The notes under the pieces are model-generated. The model did not search any database. It saw nothing but the letters and a program-made list of their open reading frames with translations, and had not been told where the DNA came from. The translations under genes and the position numbers were made by a program. Positions 51,691 to 60,521 of a DNA stretch of 64,000 bases are shown here, piece after piece (positions within the stretch are counted from its first letter, which is position 1; each line of letters begins with the position of its first letter). The DNA is taken from NCBI RefSeq assembly GCF_900105325.1, contig NZ_FNSU01000004.1, positions 372,001-436,000 of the forward strand, given 5' to 3'. The DNA comes from Pseudomonas marginalis. GTDB lineage: Bacteria; Pseudomonadota; Gammaproteobacteria; Pseudomonadales; Pseudomonadaceae.

Positions 51691-53721
51691 ATGTTCGCTC
51701 CTGCCAATCAAAGTGCCTTTACCCTGACCCTCGACGGTGTGCCGAGTGAACTCAAGGTGTTCGAGTTCCATGGCAATGAAGCCATCAGCCAGCCGTATCG
51801 TTTTGATCTTGAACTGATCAGCGAACAGCCCGACCTGGACCTGGAAAGCCTGCTGCATCGTCCGGCATACCTGGGCTTCGACGCTCACGGTCATGGCGTC
51901 CACGGCCTGGTTTATCGGGTGGCGCAGGGCGATTCCGGGCGGCGGCTGACGCGTTACCAGATCAGCCTTGTGCCGCAGTTGGCCTATCTCGCGCACAGCA
52001 GTCACCAGCGGATCTTCCAGCACAAGACGGTGCCGCAGATCATTGCGCAGGTGCTGGCGGAGCAGCAGCTCCATGCCGACCAATTCGAATTTCACCTCAG
52101 TGGCGCCTATCCCGAGCGCGAGTATTGCGTGCAGTTTGGCGAGAGCGACCTGGCCTTCATTCAGCGCCTGTGTGCCGAACAGGGGATTCACTATCACTTC
52201 CAGCATTCGCCCGAAGGACACCTGCTGGTGTTTGGCGATGACCAGACCGTTTTCGCCCCGCCCGATCAGCCTACGCCCTACATGCCGGGCTCCGGGATGG
52301 TGGCGGATACGCCGGCCATCAAGCGCTTTGCGCTGCGGTTGGAAACCCGCACCACCGCGGTCAACCTGCGTGACTACGACTTTCTCAAGCCGAGCCTGGT
52401 GCTGGAGAGTGGCGTGGTCGGCGAACAGCTTCCACGGTTTGAGGCGCAGGCCTACCCCGGTCATTTTTCCGATCGCCCCCACGGCAAATACCTCGCGCAA
52501 CGTGGCCTGGAGCGGCACCGTAGCGACTATCGAATAGCTCGTGCCAGCGGCGATGACCCTGCATTGAGCAGCGGCCGGTTCCTCAAGTTGACTGGGCATC
52601 CGCGGGACGAATGGAATGACGTGTGGCTGGTGACGCAAGTTACCCACGAAGGCAGGCAGCCCCAGGTTCTGGAGGAGGCTGTCACCGAGGTTGGCGGTGG
52701 AGATTTTCTTCAGGGGTATCGCAATGAATGTGTGGCGACTCCGTGGGACGTGATCTTCCGCCCGCCCTCACCTGAGCACTCGAGGCCGACTTTGTCGGGT
52801 TACCAGAACGCCGTGGTCACCGGCCCCGTCGACAGTGAAATCCATTGCGACGAATACGGCCGGGTCAAGGTGCAACTGGCCTGGGATCGCGTTGGCGAGC
52901 ATAACGATCATTCCAGTTGCTGGCTGCGGGTGGCCAGCGGTTGGGCCCATGACCGCTATGGTTCGGTGCTTATCCCGCGCGTGGGCATGGAAGTGCTGGT
53001 GGGGTTCGTCAATGGAGATATGGACATGCCGCTGGTGATGGGCTGTCTGCCCAACGCGGCGACGCCGGTTCCCCTCGACCTGCCGGCAGACAAGACCCGC
53101 AGCATCTTCCGTAGCCAAAGCAGCCCCGGTGGCGGTGGCTACAACGAACTGCGCATCGAAGACCGCAAGGGCGCCGAGGAGATCTACCTGCGCGCCCAGC
53201 GGGACTGGACCCAACATGTGCTGCACGACCAGCAGGTGCAGATCGACAATCAATGCCGCATCAGGGTGGGCGGTGAGTCGTACCATGAACTGCATGGCGA
53301 AGAGCAGCGCATCACCCATGGCAATCGTTTGACCGAACTCAAGCAGGACGATCATCTGGTGGTCGGTGGTTCGCAGCAGATGCGGGCCGGGCGGGCCATC
53401 CAGATTGGCGCCGGGCAGAGCGTCGTTATAGAGGCGGGCGCAAGCGTGACAATTCAGGCCGGTGGGCAGTCGATTACGCTGTCGGCAGACGGGATCTTCA
53501 GCAGCGCGCCGATTCAGCTGGGAGGCGCGCCTGCTCCGGCGGCTTCGCCATTGATGCCTGGGGTGAAGGCGGCATTGCTGGCGGTTATTCCCGCACCGCT
53601 GAGCCGGATGCAAGTGGCCAGCCTCAAACGTAGTGCTCCGTTTTGCGAAGAGTGCCAACGCTGCAGTGCCGGGCAGTGCGGTGCCCCCACCCCATTCAAC
53701 CTTAAAAGGAATTTTCCCTGA
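51691..53721 (+). CDS. vgrG: Type VI secretion spike protein VgrG
   Basis: The 676-residue spike protein trimerises at the tip of the T6SS tube. The N-terminal gp27-like part contains HGVHGLVYRVAQGDSGRRL, LSLVPQ-type strands and FGESDLAFIQRLCAEQGIHY. The OB-fold gp5-like part contains DEYGRVKVQLAWDR and SGWAHDRYGSVLIPRVGMEV. A beta-helix needle follows, with FRSQSSPGGGGYNELRIED. After about residue 620 a Pro/Ala linker leads to a Cys-rich tail, FCEECQRCSAGQC. The stop codon overlaps the adaptor start (TGATG). No other T6SS structural genes are nearby, so this is an orphan vgrG served by a main locus elsewhere. Confidence 0.93.
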   Translation: MFAPANQSAFTLTLDGVPSELKVFEFHGNEAISQPYRFDLELISEQPDLDLESLLHRPAYLGFDAHGHGVHGLVYRVAQGDSGRRLTRYQISLVPQLAYLAHSSHQRIFQHKTVPQIIAQVLAEQQLHADQFEFHLSGAYPEREYCVQFGESDLAFIQRLCAEQGIHYHFQHSPEGHLLVFGDDQTVFAPPDQPTPYMPGSGMVADTPAIKRFALRLETRTTAVNLRDYDFLKPSLVLESGVVGEQLPRFEAQAYPGHFSDRPHGKYLAQRGLERHRSDYRIARASGDDPALSSGRFLKLTGHPRDEWNDVWLVTQVTHEGRQPQVLEEAVTEVGGGDFLQGYRNECVATPWDVIFRPPSPEHSRPTLSGYQNAVVTGPVDSEIHCDEYGRVKVQLAWDRVGEHNDHSSCWLRVASGWAHDRYGSVLIPRVGMEVLVGFVNGDMDMPLVMGCLPNAATPVPLDLPADKTRSIFRSQSSPGGGGYNELRIEDRKGAEEIYLRAQRDWTQHVLHDQQVQIDNQCRIRVGGESYHELHGEEQRITHGNRLTELKQDDHLVVGGSQQMRAGRAIQIGAGQSVVIEAGASVTIQAGGQSITLSADGIFSSAPIQLGGAPAPAASPLMPGVKAALLAVIPAPLSRMQVASLKRSAPFCEECQRCSAGQCGAPTPFNLKRNFP

Positions 53722-54446
53722 TGCCTCAATCCCTGACCCCCGATGACTGGCTAGGGCAATGCCCTCTACTCCCCGGCGAGCGGCTCTATGTGGTGCTGAG
53801 CAGTGCCAGTGATGCGAAACCGCTGGCTGCCTGGAAAGTCTCGGCAGCCGGGATGCCGCCTCAAGCGATCTGGGCAGGCACGGCCTATGCCGAGTGGGGT
53901 GAGGTGATGCCCTGCGTAGGGATTGTCGAATCCGACAGTGCCTTCCTCGATTGGATTGCAACCACTGACGCGACGGACTGGGGTTGGCTGGCGGTATCGT
54001 CCAGTCCGCTGGAAGTCGTCGTCGCCCACCTGCAAAGCCTGACCAAGATACTGCTTCCCGATGAGCGGAGTGTGTTCCTGCGCTTCTGGGATGGCGCTCA
54101 GTTCCTGCCGATCGTGCAGAAGCTGGGCGATGAAATCGGCGCGGTGTTGCCGGTGTTCCAGCGGTATCTGATCAATGGCCAGTCGCTGGGCGTTGCGACG
54201 GCGTCGGTAACGGCGGCCAAAGCCAGCCCTTGGTGGCGAGTGCCTGAATCGTTATTGGAACACTTGGCCGCGCAGTCGCCACAGACCCTGATCGACAACC
54301 TGCTGCAGTGGCTTGAAGAGCAGCGCCCCGACCTGTATGCCGCGTTCACACCGGCGACCTTGCAGCACAAGGTCGCCTACTTCGCGCGCAGTACGGACAT
54401 CAGCGCTGAAGCGCTGGCGGGCTACCTGGACTCAGAGTTGAGTTGA
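53721..54446 (+). CDS. DUF4123 effector chaperone/adaptor
   Basis: The 241-residue protein starts LTPDDWLGQCPLLPGERLYVVL and contains VSSSPLEVVVAHLQSL and LPDERSVFLRFWDGAQFLP, the pattern of DUF4123 proteins. These load a specific effector onto VgrG and are normally encoded just before that effector. Here the next gene is metY on the other strand, whose end overlaps by 15 bases, so there is no downstream effector gene. Its start is coupled to vgrG by TGATG. Confidence 0.85.
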   Translation: MPQSLTPDDWLGQCPLLPGERLYVVLSSASDAKPLAAWKVSAAGMPPQAIWAGTAYAEWGEVMPCVGIVESDSAFLDWIATTDATDWGWLAVSSSPLEVVVAHLQSLTKILLPDERSVFLRFWDGAQFLPIVQKLGDEIGAVLPVFQRYLINGQSLGVATASVTAAKASPWWRVPESLLEHLAAQSPQTLIDNLLQWLEEQRPDLYAAFTPATLQHKVAYFARSTDISAEALAGYLDSELS

Positions 54447-55709
54447 GGCCAGCGCCTGTTGCAGGTCGTCGATCAGGTCTTCGACCGCTTCGATACCCAC
54501 CGACAGGCGAATCATTTCCGGTTTTACGCCGGCCTTGGCCTGTTCCTGCTCGTTCATCTGTCGGTGAGTGGTGGAAGCCGGGTGGCAGGCCAGGGACTTG
54601 GCGTCGCCGATGTTGACCAGGCGCTTGAAGATTTGCAGGGCGTCGTAGAAGCGCACACCGGCATCAAAGCCGCCCTTCAAGCCGAAGGACAGGATCGCCG
54701 ACGGTTTGCCCTGCATGTATTTCTGCGCCAATGCGTGGTGCGGGTGGTCCGGCAGGCCGGCGTAGCTGACCCATTCCACCTGGGCATGGCCTTGCAGGAA
54801 TTGCGCGATTTTCAGGGCGTTTTCGGTGTGGCGCTCCATGCGCAATGCCAGTGTTTCCAGACCTTGAAGCAACAGGAAGGCATTCATCGGCGCCAACGCT
54901 GCACCGGTGTTGCGCAGTGGCACGGTACGAGCACGGGCGATGAAGGCGGCGGGGCCGAATTTTTCGGTATAGACCACGCCGTGATAGGCCGGCTCGGGCT
55001 GGTTGAGGCCGGGGAATTTATCCGCGTATTTCGTCCACGGGAACGTCCCACTGTCGACAATTACACCGCCCAGGGAGTTGCCATGGCCGCCGACGTATTT
55101 GGTCACCGAGTGCACCACGATGTCGGCGCCGAACTGGATCGGCTTGCACAGGATCGGCGTGGCCACGGTGTTGTCCACCACCAGCGGCACGCCACGGGCA
55201 TGGGCAACGTCGGCCAGGGCTTCGATGTCGATGATATTGCCCGCGGGGTTGCCGATACTTTCGCAGTACACCAGCTTGGTGTTGTCATCGATCAGTTCGG
55301 CGATGGCTGCAGCGCAATCGTCCCGGGCGAAACGCACCTCCACGCCAAAGCTCGGCAGCAGGTGGGCGAAGAGGGTGTAGGTGCCACCATAAAGCTGCGG
55401 AGTGGTGACGATATTGTCACCCGCACGGGTCAAGGTCTGGATTGCGTAGTGGATCGCCGCGCTGCCGGCCGAGACTGCCAGCGCTGCGATACCGCCTTCA
55501 AGGGCGGCGATGCGCTGCTCCAGCACATCGTTGGTGGGGTTCATGATGCGCGTGTAGATATTGCCGGGTACGTCCAGGTTGAACAGGTCGGCGCCGTGTT
55601 GGGCGTTATCGAATTCGAAGGCGACGTTCTGGTAGATCGGCACGGCGACGGCCTTGGTGGTCGGGTCCGACTTGAAACCGTGGTGCAGCGCGATGGTGGC
55701 GTCTTTCAT
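54432..55709 (-). CDS. metY: O-acetylhomoserine aminocarboxypropyltransferase
   Basis: The 425-residue PLP enzyme joins O-acetyl- (or O-succinyl-) homoserine with sulfide to give homocysteine, the direct sulfhydrylation route to methionine. The PLP lysine is in HSVTKYVGGHGNSLGG. Other family blocks are NPTNDVLEQRIAALEGG, VYCESIGNPAGN and LSVGIEAVEDLIDDL. The ATG at 55709 has GGAGG upstream (CAGGGAGGTCAATAACAATC). Which acyl-homoserine is used cannot be told from the sequence. Confidence 0.92.
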   Translation of the reverse strand: MKDATIALHHGFKSDPTTKAVAVPIYQNVAFEFDNAQHGADLFNLDVPGNIYTRIMNPTNDVLEQRIAALEGGIAALAVSAGSAAIHYAIQTLTRAGDNIVTTPQLYGGTYTLFAHLLPSFGVEVRFARDDCAAAIAELIDDNTKLVYCESIGNPAGNIIDIEALADVAHARGVPLVVDNTVATPILCKPIQFGADIVVHSVTKYVGGHGNSLGGVIVDSGTFPWTKYADKFPGLNQPEPAYHGVVYTEKFGPAAFIARARTVPLRNTGAALAPMNAFLLLQGLETLALRMERHTENALKIAQFLQGHAQVEWVSYAGLPDHPHHALAQKYMQGKPSAILSFGLKGGFDAGVRFYDALQIFKRLVNIGDAKSLACHPASTTHRQMNEQEQAKAGVKPEMIRLSVGIEAVEDLIDDLQQALASTQL

Positions 55710-55884
55710 GATTGTTATTGACCTCCCTGGAGTGGTGGAAGGCCACAATAAATCCGCCTTGCCGTCGGCATTTAGATTTTTTTCAACGGGCTGCCTGCGT
55801 TTGCGGCATAAGCACCGCCCGGCATGCGGCCCTGCACCTTTGCGCCCTTAGAAGGTAAACTTCGCCCCCTGCGCAGGAGCAACC

Positions 55885-56721
55885 ATGAATTATCGTCACG
55901 CCTTTCACGCCGGCAACCACGCCGATGTCTTCAAACACCTGACCTTGACCCGCCTCATCGCCCTGATGTCGCGCAAGGAGCAGCCGTTCGCCTACCTCGA
56001 CACCCATGCCGGGATTGGTCTGTACGACCTGCAAGGTGATCAGGCCAATCGCACGGGTGAGTACCTGGAAGGTATCGCGCGCTTGTGGGGCGCCGACGAT
56101 CTACCGCCGCTGAGCGCCGATTACATGCGTGTGCTGCATGAGATGAACCCGGATGGCCAGTTGCGCTACTACCCAGGCTCGCCGGAGCTGGCCCGCCGCC
56201 TTACGCGCCCCCAAGACCGCGTGCTGCTCAATGAAAAGCATCCGGAAGACGGCGTACTGCTCAAGGACAACATGAAGGGCGATCGTCGGGTCAAGGTTCA
56301 TTTGGGTGAAGGCTGGCATGTGCCGCGCGCCCTGTTACCGGTGCCGGAAAAACGTGCGCTGATGCTGATTGATCCGCCGTTTGAACAGCTCGACGAAATG
56401 CAGCGCTGCGCCGCCGCCCTCAAGGAAGCCGTCAGCCGTATGCGCCAGACTGTCGCGGCGATCTGGTACCCGGTGAAGGACCAGCGCATGCTGCGTCGCT
56501 TCTACCAGGACCTGGCCGGCACCGGTGCGCCGAAGTTGCTGCGCGTGGAATTGCTGGTGCATCCGCTGGACACGCCCAACACCCTGACCGGCTCGGGCCT
56601 GGCGATTGCCAACCCGCCGTGGGGCCTGGAAGAGGAGTTGCGTGAGCTGCTGCCGTGGCTGTCCAAGAAGCTTGGCCAGACCCAGGGTGGGTGGCAGATG
56701 GATTGGCTCATAGCTGAGTAG
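55885..56721 (+). CDS. rlmJ: 23S rRNA (adenine2030-N6)-methyltransferase RlmJ
   Basis: The 278-residue enzyme methylates A2030 of 23S rRNA. Family features are MNYRHAFHAGNHADVFKH at the N-terminus, the SAM-binding DTHAGIGLYDL, and the catalytic MLIDPPFEQ (N6-methyltransferase DPPF). AGGAG lies 7 bases before the ATG. The gap from metY (55710-55884) holds both divergent promoters; nothing else was seen in it. Confidence 0.93.
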   Translation: MNYRHAFHAGNHADVFKHLTLTRLIALMSRKEQPFAYLDTHAGIGLYDLQGDQANRTGEYLEGIARLWGADDLPPLSADYMRVLHEMNPDGQLRYYPGSPELARRLTRPQDRVLLNEKHPEDGVLLKDNMKGDRRVKVHLGEGWHVPRALLPVPEKRALMLIDPPFEQLDEMQRCAAALKEAVSRMRQTVAAIWYPVKDQRMLRRFYQDLAGTGAPKLLRVELLVHPLDTPNTLTGSGLAIANPPWGLEEELRELLPWLSKKLGQTQGGWQMDWLIAE

Positions 56722-56814
56722 TTGCAAGCTTCAAGCTTCAAACTGCAAGTGAGAGCAGAAAACACCACTTGCAGCTTGCAGCTTGAAACTTGCAGCTCCG
56801 ATCTTCAGATCGGG
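56722..56814. repeat. Long imperfect palindrome between rlmJ and msrA
   Basis: TTGCAAGCTTCAAGCTTC on the left pairs imperfectly with GCTTGAAACTTGCAGCT on the right around ACTGCAAGT and ACTTGCAGC, from about 56722 to 56796. Behind it CCGATC-TTCA-GATCGG (56798-56813) is a short stem that overlaps the msrA stop region. The block lies between convergent genes and probably ends both transcripts. Its sequence type (GCTTGCAGCTTG) differs from the other REP elements here. Confidence 0.7.
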
Positions 56815-57452
56815 CAAGTCACGCCGGTACCGCCGATCCCACAGTAGCCCTGCGGGTTCTTCGCCAGGTACTGCTGGTGATACGCCTCGGCGAAGTACAC
56901 CGTCGGCGCCTCTTCGATTTCGGTGGTGATGGTGCCCAGGCCGGCCTTGGTCAATTCTGCTTGATAGGCATCGGCACTGGCCTTTGCCGCCGCCAGTTGC
57001 TCAGGCGTGGTCGCATAGATCACCGAGCGGTACTGGGTGCCGATGTCGTTGCCCTGGCGCATGCCCTGGGTCGGGTTGTGCAGTTCCCAGAACATCTTCA
57101 GCAGGTCTTCGTAGTTCACCTTGGCTTGGTCATACACCACCAGCACCACTTCGCTGTGGCCGGTCAGGCCCGAGCAGACTTCTTCATACGTCGGGTTCGG
57201 CGTGAAACCACCGGCATAGCCGACCACGGTGCTGACCACGCCATCGCGCTGCCAGAACTTGCGCTCGGCGCCCCAGAAACAACCCAGGCCGAAGATCGCG
57301 AAGCCGACGTCGTCGACGAATGGGCCCAGCAGCGGGTTGCCGTTGACGAAGTGCGTCTGCGGCAGGTTCATCGGGGTTTCACGACCAGGCAACGCTTGTT
57401 CTTGAGTAGGCAGCACGTTTTTGTTCACCAGAATTTCCGAGCGCAAGACCAT
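56805..57452 (-). CDS. msrA: Peptide methionine-S-sulfoxide reductase MsrA
   Basis: The 215-residue enzyme reduces the S epimer of oxidised methionine in proteins with thioredoxin. The catalytic motif is GCFWG in AIFGLGCFWGAERKFW, followed by GYAGGFTPNPTYEEVCSG. The C-terminal Cys in GYCGIGGTGVTC regenerates it. It lies next to dipA and aceF as in P. aeruginosa. Confidence 0.95.
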   Translation of the reverse strand: MVLRSEILVNKNVLPTQEQALPGRETPMNLPQTHFVNGNPLLGPFVDDVGFAIFGLGCFWGAERKFWQRDGVVSTVVGYAGGFTPNPTYEEVCSGLTGHSEVVLVVYDQAKVNYEDLLKMFWELHNPTQGMRQGNDIGTQYRSVIYATTPEQLAAAKASADAYQAELTKAGLGTITTEIEEAPTVYFAEAYHQQYLAKNPQGYCGIGGTGVTCPI

Positions 57453-57524
57453 GAGCAGTCCTCTCGTCAGGTTGAGTTAGCGGTAAATTTCAGACAGCCA
57501 GTGTGCCCGAGTGTTACAGCGCTG

Positions 57525-60218
57525 TCAGGCGATTGGCCCGCGCGGATAGCGTCTAAGCTTCTCGAGCAGCTCTGCACCGGGGATCGGCCGGTCGAACAGG
57601 TAGCCCTGGCCAACGTCGCAACGGTGCCGACGCAGGAACGCCAGTTGCTCGGGGGTCTCGATGCCTTCGGCCACTACCTTGAGCTTGAGGTTGTGGGCCA
57701 TGGCGATCACGGCCGAGGTGATTTCCATGTCGTCCTGGTTGTCCGGGATTTCGTGGATAAAGCTGCGGTCGATCTTGATGATGTCGATGGGAAATTTTTT
57801 CAGGTAGCTCAGCGACGAGTAACCGGTGCCGAAGTCGTCCATGGCCAGGGTCAGGCCGAAGCTCTTGAGCTGGTCCAGTTGCAGGCGCGTGTCTTCGGTC
57901 GCTTCCAGCAGCAGGCCTTCGGTCAGCTCCAGTTCCAGCAGGTTGGCCGGCAGCTGTTCTTCCTTGAGGATCGTGGCGATCGAGGCGACCAGGTCCGGGT
58001 CGGAAAACTGTTTGGGCGACAGGTTGATTGCTACCTGCAAATTGCCCATGCCAGCGGCGCTCAGTTGCCTGCTCATGCGGCAGGCCTGGCGCGCGATCCA
58101 TTTGCCGATCGGGATGATCAAACCGGTCTCTTCGGCGACGCTGATGAACTGATCGGGGCGGATCATGCCCTTTTCCGGATGGTTCCAGCGCAGCAGCGCT
58201 TCCATGCCCAGCAAGCGGCCGCTGCGCAGGCACAGCTTGGGCTGGTAGAACACGTCCAGTTCGTTCTGGGTCAGGGCACGACGCAGGTTGTTCTCCACGA
58301 ACAGCTTGTAGCTGGCCTCGGCGTTCAAGGCTTCGGTGAACACCTGTACCTGGTGTTTGCCGTTGGCCTTGGCCTTGTGCAGGGCCAAGCCGGCGTTGCG
58401 CATCAGGGTCTGCGGGTCACGGCCATGCAGCGGTGCACAGGCCAGGCCCACGGAGCCGGTGACGCTGATCAGTTGGTTGTCGACGAACATCGGTTTGTCG
58501 AGGGTCGCCAGCAGTTGGCTGGCCACCTGTTGGCCGCTTTCCAGGTCAGTGTCGTCCAGCAGCACCGCGAATTCGTTACTGGCAAAACGCGCCAGGCTGC
58601 CGCCGGCACTCAGGCTGTTGCGCAGGCGGCGGGCCAGGCTGATCAGCAGCTTGTCGCCGGTCTGGTGGCCGAGGCTGTCGTTGATGCGCTTGAAGTTGTC
58701 GATGTCCACCAGCAACAGGCTGATCGGGCTGTCGCTGTCGCGGGCAAAGCGCTCATCAAGGTTGCGGATAAATGCCGGACGGTTGCCCAGGTTGGTCAGG
58801 TTATCGGTGTAGGCCAGGCGTTCGATGCGCTGCTGGGCCAGCTTGTTCTGGGTGATGTCTTCGTAGATGCCGATGTAGTGGGTCAGCTCACGGTTGTCGC
58901 CATATACCTTGGAAATCGACAGCTGGCCCCAGTAGGGCTCGAGGTTTTTACGTCGGCTCTTGAACTCGCCCTGCCAGCTGTTGCTCTTGGCCAGGCTCGA
59001 CGGTGCGTCGAACAGCAGTTCGCTGAGGTTTTCCAGGGCCGGCAGCTGGGCCAGGCGGTGGCCGTGGACTTCTTCGGCGCTGTACTGGGTAATCGCGGTA
59101 AAGCTTGGGTTGACGTACTCCACCACGCCGTCGCAGTTGACCAGCAAAAAGGCATTGGCACTTTGCTCCACGGCACGCTGGAACAGGTGCAGGGCGCTGG
59201 TGGCGGTACGGCGGTTGTGGTTGTTGATCACTTGCGCGAACTGGTCGGCCAGTTCGCCGGCAAAGGCAATCTCATCGGCCTGCCAGGCACGCGGGCTGCC
59301 TCCCTGTTCCAGACACAATACGCCCACCACCTGTCCGTCGACGCGGATACTCGCATCGAGCATGGCGTGGACGTCCCTGGCGCGCAGGTTTTCGACCATT
59401 TCCCGGGTGCGCGGGTCGCGCATCGCGTTGGTTGCGTCGATTGCCCGGCTGGTGTGCAGGGCTTCCAGGTAATCCGGAAAGCAACTGGCGTCGATGGGCT
59501 CAGGCAGGTGGTGCTGCTGGTCATCGCGGTGGTAGGCCGAGATCGGTACCAGGCGCTGGCCTTCGAGGTTCCAGATGCTTGCGCAGTCGATCTGGTAGAT
59601 GTCACAGGCGCTGCGGGTGATCAGCTCTGCGGCTTCCTGCAGCGAATTGTTGGCTGTGTAGCGCTGGCGGGCCAGCAACAGGATCAGCTCCTGCTGGGCG
59701 CGCACCCGCTCCAGGTGCTGCAGTTGTTCCTGCTGGGCGCGCTGGTTGAGCTCCAGGGCGATCTGCAGGCGGCTGTTCTGGCTTTCCAGGTCCTCCGTCG
59801 GGGCGGGCAGGGAGACTTCGTTGAACAGGCCGTCGACCACCATCAGGTAGCCGCGCAGCAGATGGCGATTGTGTTGTTTGTAGGCTTCGCCCATTTCCAG
59901 CAGGCTCAGGGGGCCATCGTTGGTGTGCAGGGTGTAGCGCACCAGATAGTGAGGGCTGTCGCTCAGTTGCTGTTGGATGGTGTCGTGCAGTTGATAGCGC
60001 GCCTGAGGCTCCATCAGGCTGGCGAAGGGGGTGCCGAGCAGCGCACACAGCTCGACCGCCGACAGGCCGAATTGGCGCTCGCAGTTAGGGTCGAGGTACA
60101 GAAGGGCCCAGCTTGCCTCATTAAGCCGCTCGAAACGCAGCATACCGAGGCGCGAAGGCACCGGTAACTGCGTCACTACCTCGGCCGCCATACGGGCGAC
60201 ATCGGGTTGGCTTTTCAT
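57525..60218 (-). CDS. dipA: Cyclic-di-GMP phosphodiesterase DipA
   Basis: The 897-residue cytosolic protein has a PAS-like N-terminal domain (about residues 20-130), a coiled coil (150-175), a GAF domain (about 190-345), a second PAS domain (about 345-460), a GGDEF domain and an EAL domain. The GGDEF signature reads ASNEF, so cyclase activity is unlikely. The EAL signature MEALLRWNHP, DDFGTGYSSL and KIDRSFI is intact, so it should break down c-di-GMP. The ASNEF/EAL layout and the place beside msrA and aceF match P. aeruginosa DipA, which acts in biofilm dispersal. Confidence 0.9.
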   Translation of the reverse strand: MKSQPDVARMAAEVVTQLPVPSRLGMLRFERLNEASWALLYLDPNCERQFGLSAVELCALLGTPFASLMEPQARYQLHDTIQQQLSDSPHYLVRYTLHTNDGPLSLLEMGEAYKQHNRHLLRGYLMVVDGLFNEVSLPAPTEDLESQNSRLQIALELNQRAQQEQLQHLERVRAQQELILLLARQRYTANNSLQEAAELITRSACDIYQIDCASIWNLEGQRLVPISAYHRDDQQHHLPEPIDASCFPDYLEALHTSRAIDATNAMRDPRTREMVENLRARDVHAMLDASIRVDGQVVGVLCLEQGGSPRAWQADEIAFAGELADQFAQVINNHNRRTATSALHLFQRAVEQSANAFLLVNCDGVVEYVNPSFTAITQYSAEEVHGHRLAQLPALENLSELLFDAPSSLAKSNSWQGEFKSRRKNLEPYWGQLSISKVYGDNRELTHYIGIYEDITQNKLAQQRIERLAYTDNLTNLGNRPAFIRNLDERFARDSDSPISLLLVDIDNFKRINDSLGHQTGDKLLISLARRLRNSLSAGGSLARFASNEFAVLLDDTDLESGQQVASQLLATLDKPMFVDNQLISVTGSVGLACAPLHGRDPQTLMRNAGLALHKAKANGKHQVQVFTEALNAEASYKLFVENNLRRALTQNELDVFYQPKLCLRSGRLLGMEALLRWNHPEKGMIRPDQFISVAEETGLIIPIGKWIARQACRMSRQLSAAGMGNLQVAINLSPKQFSDPDLVASIATILKEEQLPANLLELELTEGLLLEATEDTRLQLDQLKSFGLTLAMDDFGTGYSSLSYLKKFPIDIIKIDRSFIHEIPDNQDDMEITSAVIAMAHNLKLKVVAEGIETPEQLAFLRRHRCDVGQGYLFDRPIPGAELLEKLRRYPRGPIA

Positions 60219-60423
60219 GGGGGGGAACTCACTTCAAATAACGCGCACGGCGCCGGGCTCACGCCCTCTTTACTGTTGCCTGCGGCAAGGTTGCATCATG
60301 CGGCGCGGGCTGACAAGAGAGGATGAAGGCTAAGTGCTATAAGGGGGTTATCGGCCAGGCGGAGGAATTCTTCAGTCAGGATGACAGAAGGTGTACAACC
60401 CTGTTCTGTCTGTAGAGAAAAGC
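60219..60423. other. Gap between the dipA start and the aceF terminator
   Basis: This 205-base stretch must hold the leftward dipA promoter. The T/G-rich start of dipA is preceded by CCCCCC (plus-strand GGGGGG at 60218). No gene, repeat or clear promoter was recognised in it. Confidence 0.5.
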
Positions 60424-60450
60424 AAAAAAAGCCCCGCCAAATTGACGGGG
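60424..60450 (-). terminator. Intrinsic terminator of the aceE-aceF transcript
   Basis: On the minus strand CCCCG at 60450-60446 pairs with CGGGG at 60436-60432, followed by CTTTTTTT (60431-60424), a typical Rho-independent terminator, about 70 bases after the aceF stop. A second stem GCCTCCC-GGGAGGC (60491-60512) lies between it and aceF and may protect the mRNA end. Confidence 0.8.
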
Positions 60451-60521
60451 TTGAGGTACGAGCGTGGCGCTCGGAAATCGTTGCAACCAGGCCTCCCCGA
60501 TGAAAGGGAGGCCGCTGTGGC

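Noticed and set aside
56790..60167. A 1125-codon plus-strand frame opposite dipA and msrA.
   Set aside because: It runs across two recognised genes and their gap on the other strand and shows no domain.
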